DNA of 64,000 nucleotides from Rhizobiaceae bacterium (GCA_023953905.1 JAMLJA010000003.1:1-64000), one strand, 5' to 3'; positions 44,299 to 54,082 are shown, counted from the stretch's first letter. Notes: a model not told the origin generated them from the letters alone. Translations and numbers: made by a program.

Positions 44299-47193
44299 TC
44301 AGCACGCACGACCTGACGCGGGATCGCACCCGCCGACGGCGCGCGTGGAGCCTGGCAAGGTCGGAGACGCACCGGCGGGAGGCGGAGAAGGTTCTGCGGA
44401 CCGTTCACCGGCCAGGCCGCGCAACTCTCGTGCTGCCTCTTCATCAACCGGTTCGCGTTCGAAGATTTCAACATCGTCAATGCCGATCGCTGCCAGTTGC
44501 GGCAGGATGATATCGGCGTCTCCGGCAATGACGATCAGTGATGGATCGAGTGATGCCAACTGGCTCGCTTCCTTCTGCACCGGCTCCAATGTGAGCGACG
44601 CAATTGCCTCCCGCTTGCTATGATTTTCCTCCACGCTCATGCCGAGCGTGGCGCTGTCCACGACATAGCCGGCGAATCCCCGCCCAGTTTCTGCAGTGGC
44701 CGCAAGTGATGTACGATATGCGGTGATCGTCCGATTGAGTTCCTCGCTCGTCACAGGTGTCGTGTTCAGGCTAGCGAACCCCTTGAACACTTCTTCCAGA
44801 GCAGCGCCCGTATTGTCGCGCTCCACCGTCATCTCGACGACCATCGCAGCGTCGGATTTCATGCCCGACATCAGCCTCGCCGACGTACCGTATGTGTAGC
44901 CCTTCTCCTCGCGGATAACGGAGTTCAGACGTCCATTGAAGTCATCGCCAAGCAGACGCATCACAGCCACAGCCTCGGCGCGCTGTGGGTCATCGCGGCC
45001 CGGTGAGGGGCGCGCGATGTAGAGTGCGGCCTGGCTCGCTCCCGGCTCGGGAACCAGGATCACTTTGCGGCCCGTCCCGAAGACGGGCGACTGAACATCC
45101 TTCGCCACGAAACCAGGGCCGTCATCGGTCCAACCCGAAAACACCTTGTCCAGCGCAGAGACCACCTCCTCGATGGATTGTGAACCGACACTGTAGAACT
45201 CGGTCTTCGACGGCTGCCAGAGCTGGTGATAGATGGAACGCGCATCTTCCAGCTTCATGGCCTTCAGCGATGCGAGCGACCAATCGAGATCAGGTTCACC
45301 AGGCCGCTTGGGGAAAAGCCTCTTGTTTGCCGCGCGCCCGGCCACACCAGACAAATCTGATTCCCTGTTGACCAGCCATTGCGCATAGTCGGCGGTCAGA
45401 ATTCTCCACTCGCCCTCCTCGAAACGCGGCTTCATGAGGACATCGTCAAGCAAGGCCAGACCGGCGGCATATTCGCCCTTGGGCACTGTAAGGCTCATGG
45501 CCGTTGCATTCGACCCGGATGCAAAGCCAAGTCCCGCGCCAATGTCGGTCGCCGCCTTCGCGAACTCCGCATAGTTCCGATCGCCCGCCCCCTTGAGAGC
45601 CATGCTTGTGGCAAGATCGAGCAGACCTTCCTCACCTTCAGGAGCATTTGACCAGCCGCCGCTCGCCACGGCAGCGACATACTCCATGGGCGATTCGGGC
45701 AGACGGTAATGAATGACGGTCATTCCATTGGCGAGCTTTGCGGTCTGCTTCTCTGGCAAAGCGGTCCGGCCGGGCTCGCGCGGATCAAGCTTGGGAATGT
45801 CGATCTGAGGACGCATCGCCGCCACGAAAGGGGCTGGCGTGCCCGATGATTTCAGGAGAGTCTCAGGATAGTCGCCACGAGGCCCCGGCTTGACGACAAG
45901 TGTGCTCGCGTTCTCGATGTCGAGCAACTTCTTCACCGTCGCTGCCACGCTTTCCGCCGTCGCATTGACGATCTGGCTATCTTCCTTAAGGGCAAGTCGC
46001 GGATCGCCGAGTATGTCGGCAGTGTAGGCAATGGCGCTTGTACGGTTGTCGAACGGCTCAATCGCAAGCTTCGCGCTCAGCAGCGACGAGGTTTTCACCC
46101 GCGCAACATCCTCGGGATCGATTGGGGTTGTCACGAATTCCTGAAACGCAGCGCGCATCTCCTTCTCGAGCGTCTCCACCGTCACGCCGGAACTTGCCGA
46201 GGCATCGATCTCGAAACGCCCGCCCAGCAGACCCGACGTCCACGACGCGCTTACCGAACTCGCAACGCCCTTCTCCTGCACGAGGCGGTTGCGAAGCAGC
46301 CCGAACGCACCATTCCCAAGCAACTCCGCCGCGATGGCGAGATTGCCGTTGTCGTCCGAGGATGCGTCCGGTCCACTGAAGGCGATGGCCACGCTGGGCG
46401 TCGCAACCTTGTCGGTCACGTCCAGTCGAATGCGTGTGGGCGCAAACGCCGGGGATGCCGGACGCGGCACGTCGGCCCCGCGCGGAACCCGGCCGAATGT
46501 ATCGTCAATCAAATGCCTTGCATCTTCCACGTCAAAGTCGCCGACAAGCACCAGGATGGCATTGTTGGGCACATAGTAAGTATTGAAGAAACCGCGCACA
46601 TCATCCAGCGACGCAGCATCAAGGTCGGCGATGGAGCCGATGACCGCACGGCTGTAGGGATGCGATTTTGGGAAGAGCCCTGACCAGAATGCGCTCCATC
46701 CGGCGGCACCGGCGGAATCGAGTATGTTCTGCCGCATCTCGTTCTTGACGACGTTACGCTGCAGATCGAGCTTGCGCTGATCGACATTGTCGCCAAGGTT
46801 GGCCATCCGGTCGGCTTCGATCGACAGAATGGTGGGCAGGCCGGAAGACAAACCCTCGACGTAGTAGACGGTGCCGTCTTCCTGCGTCCACGCATTGATC
46901 GTATTGCCCAAAGCGGAATGGGCCCCGAAAACGTTCGGCCATGCCGGGGTGCCGGAAAACATTAGATGCTCGAACAGATGCGCGAAGCCTGAGCGGCCCT
47001 GCGGTTCATTCATCGACCCCACGCGATAGCGCAGGTTCATCACCACTTTGGGCACCTGACGGTCGGGCGCCAGCACGACCTCCATGCCGTTTTCCAGCGC
47101 ATATCGGACAGTCTCCAGCGGCCTGTCATCGGCGGCATGCAGCAATGACGGCATGACAAGGAATGCGACGAACGCAAGAAAAAGACGCTTCAA
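44299..47193 (-). CDS. M16 family zinc metallopeptidase, two-domain
   Basis: 964 aa with a signal peptide (MKRLFLAFVAFLVMPSLLHA). The zinc motif HLFEH (His72, Glu75, His76) is complete, followed downstream by the glutamate region VEGLSSGLPTILSIEADRM. A second M16 repeat (RTALPEKQTAKLANGMTVIH) lacks HxxEH, as usual for pitrilysin-like two-domain proteins. The C-terminal tail is Pro/Gly-rich (SAEPSPPPAGASPTLPG). Periplasmic processing of peptides is inferred. It is convergent with the coiled-coil gene and divergent from visN. Confidence 0.9.
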   Translation of the reverse strand: MKRLFLAFVAFLVMPSLLHAADDRPLETVRYALENGMEVVLAPDRQVPKVVMNLRYRVGSMNEPQGRSGFAHLFEHLMFSGTPAWPNVFGAHSALGNTINAWTQEDGTVYYVEGLSSGLPTILSIEADRMANLGDNVDQRKLDLQRNVVKNEMRQNILDSAGAAGWSAFWSGLFPKSHPYSRAVIGSIADLDAASLDDVRGFFNTYYVPNNAILVLVGDFDVEDARHLIDDTFGRVPRGADVPRPASPAFAPTRIRLDVTDKVATPSVAIAFSGPDASSDDNGNLAIAAELLGNGAFGLLRNRLVQEKGVASSVSASWTSGLLGGRFEIDASASSGVTVETLEKEMRAAFQEFVTTPIDPEDVARVKTSSLLSAKLAIEPFDNRTSAIAYTADILGDPRLALKEDSQIVNATAESVAATVKKLLDIENASTLVVKPGPRGDYPETLLKSSGTPAPFVAAMRPQIDIPKLDPREPGRTALPEKQTAKLANGMTVIHYRLPESPMEYVAAVASGGWSNAPEGEEGLLDLATSMALKGAGDRNYAEFAKAATDIGAGLGFASGSNATAMSLTVPKGEYAAGLALLDDVLMKPRFEEGEWRILTADYAQWLVNRESDLSGVAGRAANKRLFPKRPGEPDLDWSLASLKAMKLEDARSIYHQLWQPSKTEFYSVGSQSIEEVVSALDKVFSGWTDDGPGFVAKDVQSPVFGTGRKVILVPEPGASQAALYIARPSPGRDDPQRAEAVAVMRLLGDDFNGRLNSVIREEKGYTYGTSARLMSGMKSDAAMVVEMTVERDNTGAALEEVFKGFASLNTTPVTSEELNRTITAYRTSLAATAETGRGFAGYVVDSATLGMSVEENHSKREAIASLTLEPVQKEASQLASLDPSLIVIAGDADIILPQLAAIGIDDVEIFEREPVDEEAARELRGLAGERSAEPSPPPAGASPTLPGSTRAVGGCDPASGRAC

Positions 47194-47572
47194 GATGGGG
47201 CCTCCCGCTAGGCTTGGCGACCGGAAGAAACTGTGTCCGGCAGACAGTGCGCCAAGCTAGGGAGAGTCCCAACCCGGTGCAACCTGCATCTAATCGCCTC
47301 AACACGCCGAAATCGAGGCAAGTTCGCAGCGCGTTTCCGGCACGGGAAGCATCCGGTTCAAATCGGCATCACAGATTCCCCTTGAGTCGTCTTTGAATTA
47401 AAGTGAAGCCGAATCAATGGTTGGGGTAGCGGGATCTTGCCAGATTGCGACCTATGGTCGACAGGCAGGCGTTCCATTTCAAGTTTCGCAAGCCGGATTC
47501 TGCGACCGGCCGCATGGCAAATTGCTGCGCGGCTTTCCGCACGGATAGTGATGCCACGGTCTTGACCAAACG
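47194..47572. promoter_or_regulatory. visN upstream region with three GANTC sites
   Basis: 379 bases without a gene between the M16 peptidase gene and visN. Three CcrM methylation sites cluster at 47374 (GATTC), 47384 (GAGTC) and 47411 (GAATC), with GAATTAAA between them. No clear Shine-Dalgarno precedes the visN ATG at 47573. Confidence 0.5.
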
Positions 47573-48265
47573 ATGCAGAACAATAGCGCGCGAGACGACG
47601 AAAGACCTGCCGGGATGTCGTCGCGCGCCGATCTGACGGCCTATCTAGCCGAACTGGCCGCAACCGTCGGCGCGGAGCACTATATGTTACTGGCGGTGGT
47701 GCATGATCGCGACCGCTCTGATGCGCGCATCATCGCCTCCAACTGGGTGTATGACGCAATTCATCTGGTCGGATTTCGTCAGCTCGCCGCTATCGCGACA
47801 TGTGAAATGTCCACACTTCCCGGCGCGGATTGCAATTGCCTCAGCCTCGGCGCCGGCATGCCGGCTGACGAAGCATCAGCACGTCTGCTGGAGGTACTCG
47901 GCCATGCCGAGATCGTGCCTTTGAGGCTGTTTGTCGGCCGTCAGCGCTACTATCTGCTGCTTTCGGCTTCCGGGCCAGGAATGATCGACGCTGCGGCAGT
48001 CGCGACGAGCCAGCTTGCGGTCTGCTATGCGCTGTCGCGCGCGCCTGATCTTCTTGCATCCGCATCGCTGGTCGACCCGCTCACGGATCGCGAACGCGAA
48101 TGCCTGTTCTGGGTATCGGAAGGCAAGACAACAGACGATATCGCGATCATCCTAGGTGTGTCGGCGAACACCACCAACAGCTACATCACGAACTCCATCC
48201 AGAAACTCGGCGCTAACAACCGCTCCATGGCAATGGCGACAGCAATTCGAAGCGGTGTCATCTGA
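47573..48265 (+). CDS. visN: LuxR-type flagellar master regulator VisN
   Basis: 230 aa. An N-terminal ligand-binding-like region precedes a LuxR HTH, LTDRERECLFWVSEGKTTDDIAIILGVSANTTNSYI. The stop overlaps the next LuxR gene start (TGATG), the standard visN-visR arrangement of rhizobia, where the VisNR heterodimer activates rem and the flagellar regulon. ATG 47615 is an alternative start. visNR sits at the head of the flagellar cluster, which supports the name. Confidence 0.9.
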   Translation: MQNNSARDDERPAGMSSRADLTAYLAELAATVGAEHYMLLAVVHDRDRSDARIIASNWVYDAIHLVGFRQLAAIATCEMSTLPGADCNCLSLGAGMPADEASARLLEVLGHAEIVPLRLFVGRQRYYLLLSASGPGMIDAAAVATSQLAVCYALSRAPDLLASASLVDPLTDRERECLFWVSEGKTTDDIAIILGVSANTTNSYITNSIQKLGANNRSMAMATAIRSGVI

Positions 48266-48996
48266 TGGTTGCGACCATGCACACCGGCACCCAGGCATCG
48301 CGCCAAACGGAAACCGTTCGGCATATCTCGATCGCCGATGTCCTGGCGGCGGGCCATGCCCTTTCCAATGACATGCAGGCGTCTGAGTTCGCCGTCTTTT
48401 CCATCGGCGCGGCGCGGCAACGGGCAAAGCTCAAACCGGCAATCGATTCGGATTATCCCGAAACTTCGAGCGCCAGCAGCATCCTGTCTTCCAGCTTCGG
48501 CAATGACTTCGTGCGGCATGCGTTGGCCTCCACACTTCCGAGCTGGTGGTCCGGCGAACGCGAGAGCCCTTCCATCCACACCTTCGAGGCTCTGGCCGAC
48601 GCGCGATATACTGCGCTGGGCCTTCCCGACATGCCAGGCATCGCATTTCCCGTTCACGCAGACCGGGGCGTTGCGGGCATCGTCGTTTTTCTCGGCACCG
48701 AGATTGTCATGCCCGCGCATGCACAGCCGCAGATACATTTGCGCTGCTACCGGCTTTTCGCGGACGTCATGCTGCTCGGTCTTGGACAGTCGGGGCGACT
48801 GCCATCAGTCACCCAGCGCGAGCTCGACTGTCTGAAGCTGACCGCCAATGGCTATACCAGCGAAGAGATCGCGGTGGTGCTCGGACTGTCGGTGCACACG
48901 ACCAATCAGTATCTTACCAAAGTGGCGATGAAGCTGAATGCGGTCAATCGCATGCAGGCCGTTTCAAAGGCCCTGCGGCTGGGGCTGATCGAGTGA
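48265..48996 (+). CDS. visR: LuxR-type flagellar master regulator VisR
   Basis: 243 aa. The C-terminal LuxR HTH reads VTQRELDCLKLTANGYTSEEIAVVLGLSVHTTNQYLTKV; the N-terminal half is a GAF-like sensory region. Overlapping visN by one base, it is its heterodimer partner. Its stop is followed at once by the convergent unknown gene at 48999. Confidence 0.9.
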   Translation: MVATMHTGTQASRQTETVRHISIADVLAAGHALSNDMQASEFAVFSIGAARQRAKLKPAIDSDYPETSSASSILSSSFGNDFVRHALASTLPSWWSGERESPSIHTFEALADARYTALGLPDMPGIAFPVHADRGVAGIVVFLGTEIVMPAHAQPQIHLRCYRLFADVMLLGLGQSGRLPSVTQRELDCLKLTANGYTSEEIAVVLGLSVHTTNQYLTKVAMKLNAVNRMQAVSKALRLGLIE

Positions 48997-48998
48997 AG

Positions 48999-49439
48999 TC
49001 AGGACGCGGCCAGCAACGGCTCGGTTCGACGTATCCGCGAAGAGGAGATCGCCCGGCTTAAAAACTCCGTGTTCTTTTCCGGACAAGGATCGGGATCTTC
49101 GAAGGACACATAATTCACCTCGACGCCCGCATGCCGCTCTGCGAGCCAGAGCGAGAAATACACCGTGGCGCCGCGCGGTCTGAGTTCAAGATCGAACACG
49201 ATTTTGGGCGCCTGCCCCCACTCGACGATTGCCTCACCGCCATTGCCGAGCCGGAACGTGCCCGGCATGAAGAAGAGTTCCGCCGCGGAGTCGACAATGT
49301 CGGAGACGCACGCGAAATGCTCCAGCCGCATGAACGCGATGTAGTCTGCCACATCGACAAGGCGAAGCTCTCCCACGACTTCCTTGATCGCCTCGAAGAC
49401 GATTCGCTCGCGCGCCTCGGAATGTGATTGCCGGTTCAT
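48999..49439 (-). CDS. uncharacterised protein of the flagellar cluster
   Basis: 146 aa small acidic protein (RLVDVADYIAFMRLEHFACVSDIVDSAAELFFMPGTFRLGNGGEA...). No known motif, signal or membrane helix. Its ATG overlaps the flhB stop (ATGA), so it is the last gene of the motA-fliM-fliN-fliG-flhB operon. A gene of this kind lies between visR and flhB in Sinorhizobium as well (recalled). A flagellar accessory role is inferred from position only. Confidence 0.78.
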   Translation of the reverse strand: MNRQSHSEARERIVFEAIKEVVGELRLVDVADYIAFMRLEHFACVSDIVDSAAELFFMPGTFRLGNGGEAIVEWGQAPKIVFDLELRPRGATVYFSLWLAERHAGVEVNYVSFEDPDPCPEKNTEFLSRAISSSRIRRTEPLLAAS

Positions 49440-50527
49440 TGCATCTCCCTGCGTTGCGGCGCGCCGGTTTTCTTGGCGTAAACAATGCGTACCAGTTCGG
49501 CCACGGCCTGATAGAACTGGGCTGGTATTACGCTATCAACCGAAACTTGATTGTACATGGAGCGCGCAAGCGCCACGTCCTCGAAAACCGGAATTCCGTG
49601 TTCGGCGGCGATCTCCCGGATCTTGAGCGCCACAAGATCCTGCCCCTTGGCGACCACAACGGGCGCTGCATCCTGATTGCGGACATATCTGAGTGCGATC
49701 GAGAAGTGAGTCGGGTTGGCGATCACCAACGTCGCCGACGGCACAGCCGTCATCATGCGGCGTCGCGCACGATCGCGCGCCAGTGAACGGAGCCTAGACT
49801 TGACGATCGGATCGCCCTCCGTCTGCTTGTGCTCATCCTTGATTTCCTGGCGCGTCATCCTGAGTTCCTGGCGCCAATGGAACCGAGACCAGAGCAGATC
49901 CGCGATGGCGATGACGGTCATCACCAGTGTGATCGATATCAGAATGTCGACCAGCACATCGCGAATCACCGGGCCGAAATCGGTCGGATTGGTCAGCATC
50001 CCCGCCATCAGGCGGTCACGCGTGTTGTTGACCGTGAAGGACAGCACAGCGATGACGAATGTCAGCTTTCCGAGCGACTTGGCGAATTCCACCCAGCCGG
50101 ACACTCCGAAGAGTCTTTTCCATCCCGCAGCGATGGAGATACGGGAAAATTGCGGTCGGATGCGTTCCCCGACAAGTTGCGGCATGTTCTGGAGAACCGA
50201 CGAGCCGACGCCCGCGACCATGAGCAGAATGATCAGAACGCCAAGCAGTTTGCCGATCTCGATCAGAACGATTTCATAAAGATCCATTACGTCCCGCGGG
50301 GTCGACAACGACCACATTTCGGGCCTTTCGAGAAAATCCCTCAGGAAGTTGCCTGCCTCTGCCACCGTCTCATCGGCAAAGAAGACCACGTAGACAAGCG
50401 TTGCCACGAAAGACAGAAGCAGCGCGACCTCTCTCGAACTCGGGACTTTGCCCTTCTCGATCGTGTCTCGGATCTTCTTCTCTGTGGCTTCTTCTGTTTT
50501 GCTTTCCTTGTCCGCGCCTTCCGACAT
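49436..50527 (-). CDS. flhB: flagellar type III export protein FlhB
   Basis: 363 aa export-gate protein. Four membrane helices in the N-terminal half, then the cytoplasmic domain with the self-cleavage site NPTH (VIANPTHFSIALRY) that switches substrate class from hook to filament. The N terminus KTEEATEKKIRDTIEKGKVPSSREV is typical. ATG 50527 chosen over TTG 50530. Confidence 0.96.
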   Translation of the reverse strand: MSEGADKESKTEEATEKKIRDTIEKGKVPSSREVALLLSFVATLVYVVFFADETVAEAGNFLRDFLERPEMWSLSTPRDVMDLYEIVLIEIGKLLGVLIILLMVAGVGSSVLQNMPQLVGERIRPQFSRISIAAGWKRLFGVSGWVEFAKSLGKLTFVIAVLSFTVNNTRDRLMAGMLTNPTDFGPVIRDVLVDILISITLVMTVIAIADLLWSRFHWRQELRMTRQEIKDEHKQTEGDPIVKSRLRSLARDRARRRMMTAVPSATLVIANPTHFSIALRYVRNQDAAPVVVAKGQDLVALKIREIAAEHGIPVFEDVALARSMYNQVSVDSVIPAQFYQAVAELVRIVYAKKTGAPQRREMQ

Positions 50528-50572
50528 CAACGCTCATCCCTGTCAGTTCAGTGCGTGCGCCGTGCGCGGCCT

Positions 50573-51634
50573 TCAGGCGGCAGCCTGCTCCGCAGCATCG
50601 TCGGCGGACGGAAGGGTGATCGTTCCCTCACCGGAGAGGCGAATGGCGGTCGATGCAATCGTGCGTCGCGCGCGAAGGATATCGGCAGCCTGAATGCCCT
50701 CCGATCCTGCGGCAAGCTCCGACTCGATCATGCGCCGTGAGCGTGCGCCAATTGACGCGAGGATGGCCTCCGTGAGGCCCGCCGGAGCATTTCGCAGCCC
50801 CAGCGTAACAAGCTCCGTCGACAACCCGTCGAACAGCGTGACCCGCGACCGTTGATCGAGACGCTCCACATCTTCGAACGAGAACAGCCTGGCGCGAATG
50901 GCCGCCAGGTTTCCAGCACCCGCATTGGCCAGATCTTGCATCACTTCGTCGAGCTGCGCCTTGTCCATCTCGTTGAGAAGGTTGGCGACGCGCGTGTGTG
51001 CGACCGAATTGTCCTTGCCGCCCGAGGTGTCTCCGAGCAGGCGCGTCCGGATCTGGCTTTCCACGATCTTGATGGCAGCGGCAGGCATGGTTGCGATCGA
51101 CATCATGCGCTTGATGATGTCCGTGCGCATCGGCTTGTCGAGCTTCACAAGCACCTCCGCAGCGACCTGCGACGACAGATTTGACAGGATGAGCGCCGAT
51201 GTCTGCGGATGTTCCGCACTCAGGAAGTCGGCGAGCCGCTCGGGCGCAAGCTTCGCGACTTCCGGCCAAACAGGAGGTGGACCTTCGGGTTCCGCCTTGG
51301 GTGGCGCCTTGCTCATCAAAGCGCTCATTTCCTCGGCCGTGAGCGATTCATTCAGGATCGTGTCCATCGCGTCGCCTGAATCGATGAGGCCCCCACCTTC
51401 AGTGAACTCTGCCTCGAATTCCGCCACAATGGATTCGAGTTCATTCTGTGGAATGGCCGAGAGCGCCCTCGCCGCCTGGATCAGAGACTTCAATTCTTCC
51501 TGCTTGAAGAACTTGAGAAGACGGCTGGCGGAAGGCTTGCCCATAGCCACGAGTATGGCAGCCGCCTTCTGCGGCTTACTCAGTTCGGCCATGCCGGCAT
51601 CATCGTCCTGCCTGACGCTGGTTCTTGCCGACAT
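50573..51634 (-). CDS. fliG: flagellar motor switch protein FliG
   Basis: 353 aa C-ring protein. It has the EHPQT motif (LSAEHPQTSALILSNL) in the middle domain and the C-terminal charged torque helix (IGARSRRMIESELAAG). A poorly conserved N terminus contains the FliF-binding region (KPQKAAAILVAMGKPSASRLL). AAGGG eight bases before ATG 51634, right after the fliN stop, decides the start. Confidence 0.95.
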   Translation of the reverse strand: MSARTSVRQDDDAGMAELSKPQKAAAILVAMGKPSASRLLKFFKQEELKSLIQAARALSAIPQNELESIVAEFEAEFTEGGGLIDSGDAMDTILNESLTAEEMSALMSKAPPKAEPEGPPPVWPEVAKLAPERLADFLSAEHPQTSALILSNLSSQVAAEVLVKLDKPMRTDIIKRMMSIATMPAAAIKIVESQIRTRLLGDTSGGKDNSVAHTRVANLLNEMDKAQLDEVMQDLANAGAGNLAAIRARLFSFEDVERLDQRSRVTLFDGLSTELVTLGLRNAPAGLTEAILASIGARSRRMIESELAAGSEGIQAADILRARRTIASTAIRLSGEGTITLPSADDAAEQAAA

Positions 51635-51636
51635 GC

Positions 51637-52068
51637 TCAGCCCTTTCCGCCCGTCATGATCTCGGTGAGGCGCACCCCGAAACGGGAGGGATCGTCTTCC
51701 ATCACTATGATCTCGCCACGTGCGATCTTTCGGCCGTTGACCATGACATCAATCGGCTCGCCGATACGGCGGTCCAGCGCAACGGTTGCGCCCTTCTGAA
51801 GTGCCATCAGATCGGCTACCGCCATCTCGGATCGGCCGAGCACGACCTGAACATCGACCGGGATGCTCATGATGATGCCTGAAGGCGAGGCAAAATCGGA
51901 ATCGGCTGCCGCAGCCGATGGCGGCTGCGCTTTGGACGTGTCAGCAGCAGCGGTCGCCGGCTTGTCACTCAGCACACCACGCAGCTCCTCGATTGCGCGA
52001 TTGAGCTGTTGTTCTGATTCCTGTGGTGCCGCATTTGTCTGGGTCATGCCTTGCGCTCCATTTGCCAT
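51637..52068 (-). CDS. fliN: flagellar motor switch protein FliN
   Basis: 143 aa. An N-terminal low-complexity Ala/Pro linker precedes the SPOA domain: [45 protein letters not shown] then [10 protein letters not shown]. Its ribosome site GTGAGGC overlaps the fliM stop. Forms the lower C-ring with FliM. Confidence 0.95.
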   Translation of the reverse strand: MANGAQGMTQTNAAPQESEQQLNRAIEELRGVLSDKPATAAADTSKAQPPSAAAADSDFASPSGIIMSIPVDVQVVLGRSEMAVADLMALQKGATVALDRRIGEPIDVMVNGRKIARGEIIVMEDDPSRFGVRLTEIMTGGKG

Positions 52069-52071
52069 GCC

Positions 52072-53013
52072 TCACTTGCGATTGGCGGGCAGTAACTCGT
52101 CTACGAGGTCGTTGTTTGCCTTGAATGGTTCGCGCAGGCGAACCGAGTAATTCTGGCCGTGCCGGCCGAATTCGCAGGTGAAAAGCGTCTTGTCGCGTGC
52201 GCTCAGGTGAACATTGGTGCGCGCCTCGGCGTCGAGCGCCAGCACCGAGCCGACATTCAGTCTGGACAACGCGCCGAGTGTCATCTGTGGACCAGCTATC
52301 GTCGCGATGACTTCGACCGAGGCCCGCATGACCTCGCCGCCGAACCGCGCGCCCCACAGATCGCGCTCGGCGGACGTCCCCGCGACTATCGCATCGCCGC
52401 CATGCTTGCTCATCGCGCGTTGCGGAACAACGAGACTTATCTCGCCTTGCGATGCGCTAGTGGAAACTGTGAAGACCACACGCACGGCCGGCGTATCACG
52501 CACAGTCATCCGCCTGATGTCTGGACCCGATATGGGCGCCGCCAGCGGAAGCTTTACGGCGAACGACTGTTCATCCTTGTCGCCAATCGATTCGGCCACA
52601 ACAGTGAGCACCGTTCGTGCGAGTTCAAGTTCGATAGGGGATGGGTCCCTGTCGAGGGCGTCGACCGGCGCTTCCGCATCGCCACCAAAGGCCATAGCCA
52701 CGATAAGCGCGATGGCGCTCGCGTCCATGGACAGAAGAACGATGTCAGGCGAGGTCGCCGCTGCACCCAATACGACAGCCGAATGGCTGGCAGCGTCCGG
52801 ACGACCATCCACCAGTCGGGCCAGGTCCACGGTTTTGATGTCGACTTCAAGCGAAACGCCAAGCGCGTCGGAAAGTCCCTGCAGAATGCGCGCGACGGCT
52901 TTCTCGGCGGTCGCTCGTGTCGCCGAGATGACCTGCTCGGGCTCACCGGTCTCGCCGACCAGTCGCTCGAGTATGTAGTCGCGTGTTTCGGCGGGAGTGC
53001 CGATGCTTGCCAT
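52072..53013 (-). CDS. fliM: flagellar motor switch protein FliM
   Basis: 313 aa. Middle CheC-like domain and C-terminal SPOA domain (RLNVGSVLALDAEARTNVHLSARDKTLFTCEFGRHGQNYSVRL). The N terminus MASIGTPAETRDYILERLVG lacks the canonical CheY-binding LSQxEIDALL peptide, as I recall for rhizobial FliM, so CheY-P docking must differ from enteric bacteria. Confidence 0.92.
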   Translation of the reverse strand: MASIGTPAETRDYILERLVGETGEPEQVISATRATAEKAVARILQGLSDALGVSLEVDIKTVDLARLVDGRPDAASHSAVVLGAAATSPDIVLLSMDASAIALIVAMAFGGDAEAPVDALDRDPSPIELELARTVLTVVAESIGDKDEQSFAVKLPLAAPISGPDIRRMTVRDTPAVRVVFTVSTSASQGEISLVVPQRAMSKHGGDAIVAGTSAERDLWGARFGGEVMRASVEVIATIAGPQMTLGALSRLNVGSVLALDAEARTNVHLSARDKTLFTCEFGRHGQNYSVRLREPFKANNDLVDELLPANRK

Positions 53014-53049
53014 GTCTCAGTTTCCGCGAAGCTGACAGCCGGTCATGGA

Positions 53050-53931
53050 TCAGGCAGCCTTCTTCATTTCAACGGCGCCGCCGGGGTTCATCGTGCTCTG
53101 CTCGACCGCATCGATCGTCGGACGCTCATAGGCCGAGATCGTCTTGCGCCCGAACTCGATGGCCACCTGTGGCAACGCGCCGTTCATGTACGCCAGCAAC
53201 GTCTGCTTGACGACGACATACATACGGTTTTGCTTTTCGCGCACCGACTTGACCTTGCTGGCGATCGGTCCGACCACGCAGTAGGACATGAAGATTCCCA
53301 GAAACGTACCGACGAGTGCGGCGCCGATCAGGCCGCCAAGTATCTCGGGTGACTGATCCAGCGCGCCCATCGCCTTCACCACGCCAAGAACGGCCGCGAC
53401 GATACCGATCGCGGGAAAGCCGTCTCCCATCGCGGTCAATGCGTGGTAGGCCTTCATCTTGTCGGCGCGAATTGTGTGGATCTCCTCGTCCATCAGCGCC
53501 TCAATCTCATGCGGACGCGCATTTCCGATGATGATGATGCGGCAATAGTCGCAGATGAAATTGGTCAGATCCTTGTTCTTCAGAACAGTTGGAAATGCCT
53601 GAAACACTGCAGATTCCTGCGGATTGTCTATATGTGCTTCCACTTCAGAGCGCGACTTGGTGCGCAGTTCACGCATCAGGCTGTGAAGAACACCCAGCAC
53701 CGCCAGATAGTCTTTCTCCTTCGGCACGGCCTGCTTGAACGCTTCAATACAGCTTTTTCCCGTATCCTTGACGATCTTCATCGGGTTCGCGATCAGGAAG
53801 GCGCCAAGGGCCGCGCCGCAAATGATAACGACTTCCCATGGCTGGATAAGCACTTCAATGTGCCCGCCCATGGCCATGAAGCCGCCGAGGACGCAACCCA
53901 TAATCACTGCAAACCCGATCAGAATGCCCAC
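53050..53931 (-). CDS. motA: flagellar stator protein MotA
   Basis: About 293 aa stator. Four membrane helices: [59 protein letters not shown] and [20 protein letters not shown]. The cytoplasmic loop holds the FliG-interacting charged residues ([22 protein letters not shown]). The frame is open to ATG 53967, which lacks a ribosome site. GTG 53931 follows AAGGGG by seven bases and gives the usual MotA N terminus, so it is preferred. Energised with MotB, encoded elsewhere. Confidence 0.94.
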   Translation of the reverse strand: MGILIGFAVIMGCVLGGFMAMGGHIEVLIQPWEVVIICGAALGAFLIANPMKIVKDTGKSCIEAFKQAVPKEKDYLAVLGVLHSLMRELRTKSRSEVEAHIDNPQESAVFQAFPTVLKNKDLTNFICDYCRIIIIGNARPHEIEALMDEEIHTIRADKMKAYHALTAMGDGFPAIGIVAAVLGVVKAMGALDQSPEILGGLIGAALVGTFLGIFMSYCVVGPIASKVKSVREKQNRMYVVVKQTLLAYMNGALPQVAIEFGRKTISAYERPTIDAVEQSTMNPGGAVEMKKAA

Positions 53932-54082
53932 TGGCCAGCCCCTTGACGTCAATCTTGGGTTAACCATAGCGGAGCTTGGCTTGCCTGAAGCTTGAACGGA
54001 CAGCGCAAGGTGGATTCAGTTTCGCGCAAGGAACTTGGTGTACGGTCCCACAAACAGACGACCGCCTGTCGGGGGGCTCCGC
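53932..54082. promoter_or_regulatory. divergent flagellar promoter region with CtrA-like half-site
   Basis: 151 bases separate the divergent operons starting with motA (minus) and the DUF1217 gene (plus). TTAACCAT at 53960-53967 equals the CtrA half-site consensus and is part of a GGTTAACC palindrome. No full site is seen. Confidence 0.4.

Noticed and set aside
52159..53352. 397-codon plus-strand frame opposite fliM and motA
   Set aside because: Antisense to unmistakable flagellar genes; no domain or ribosome site of its own.
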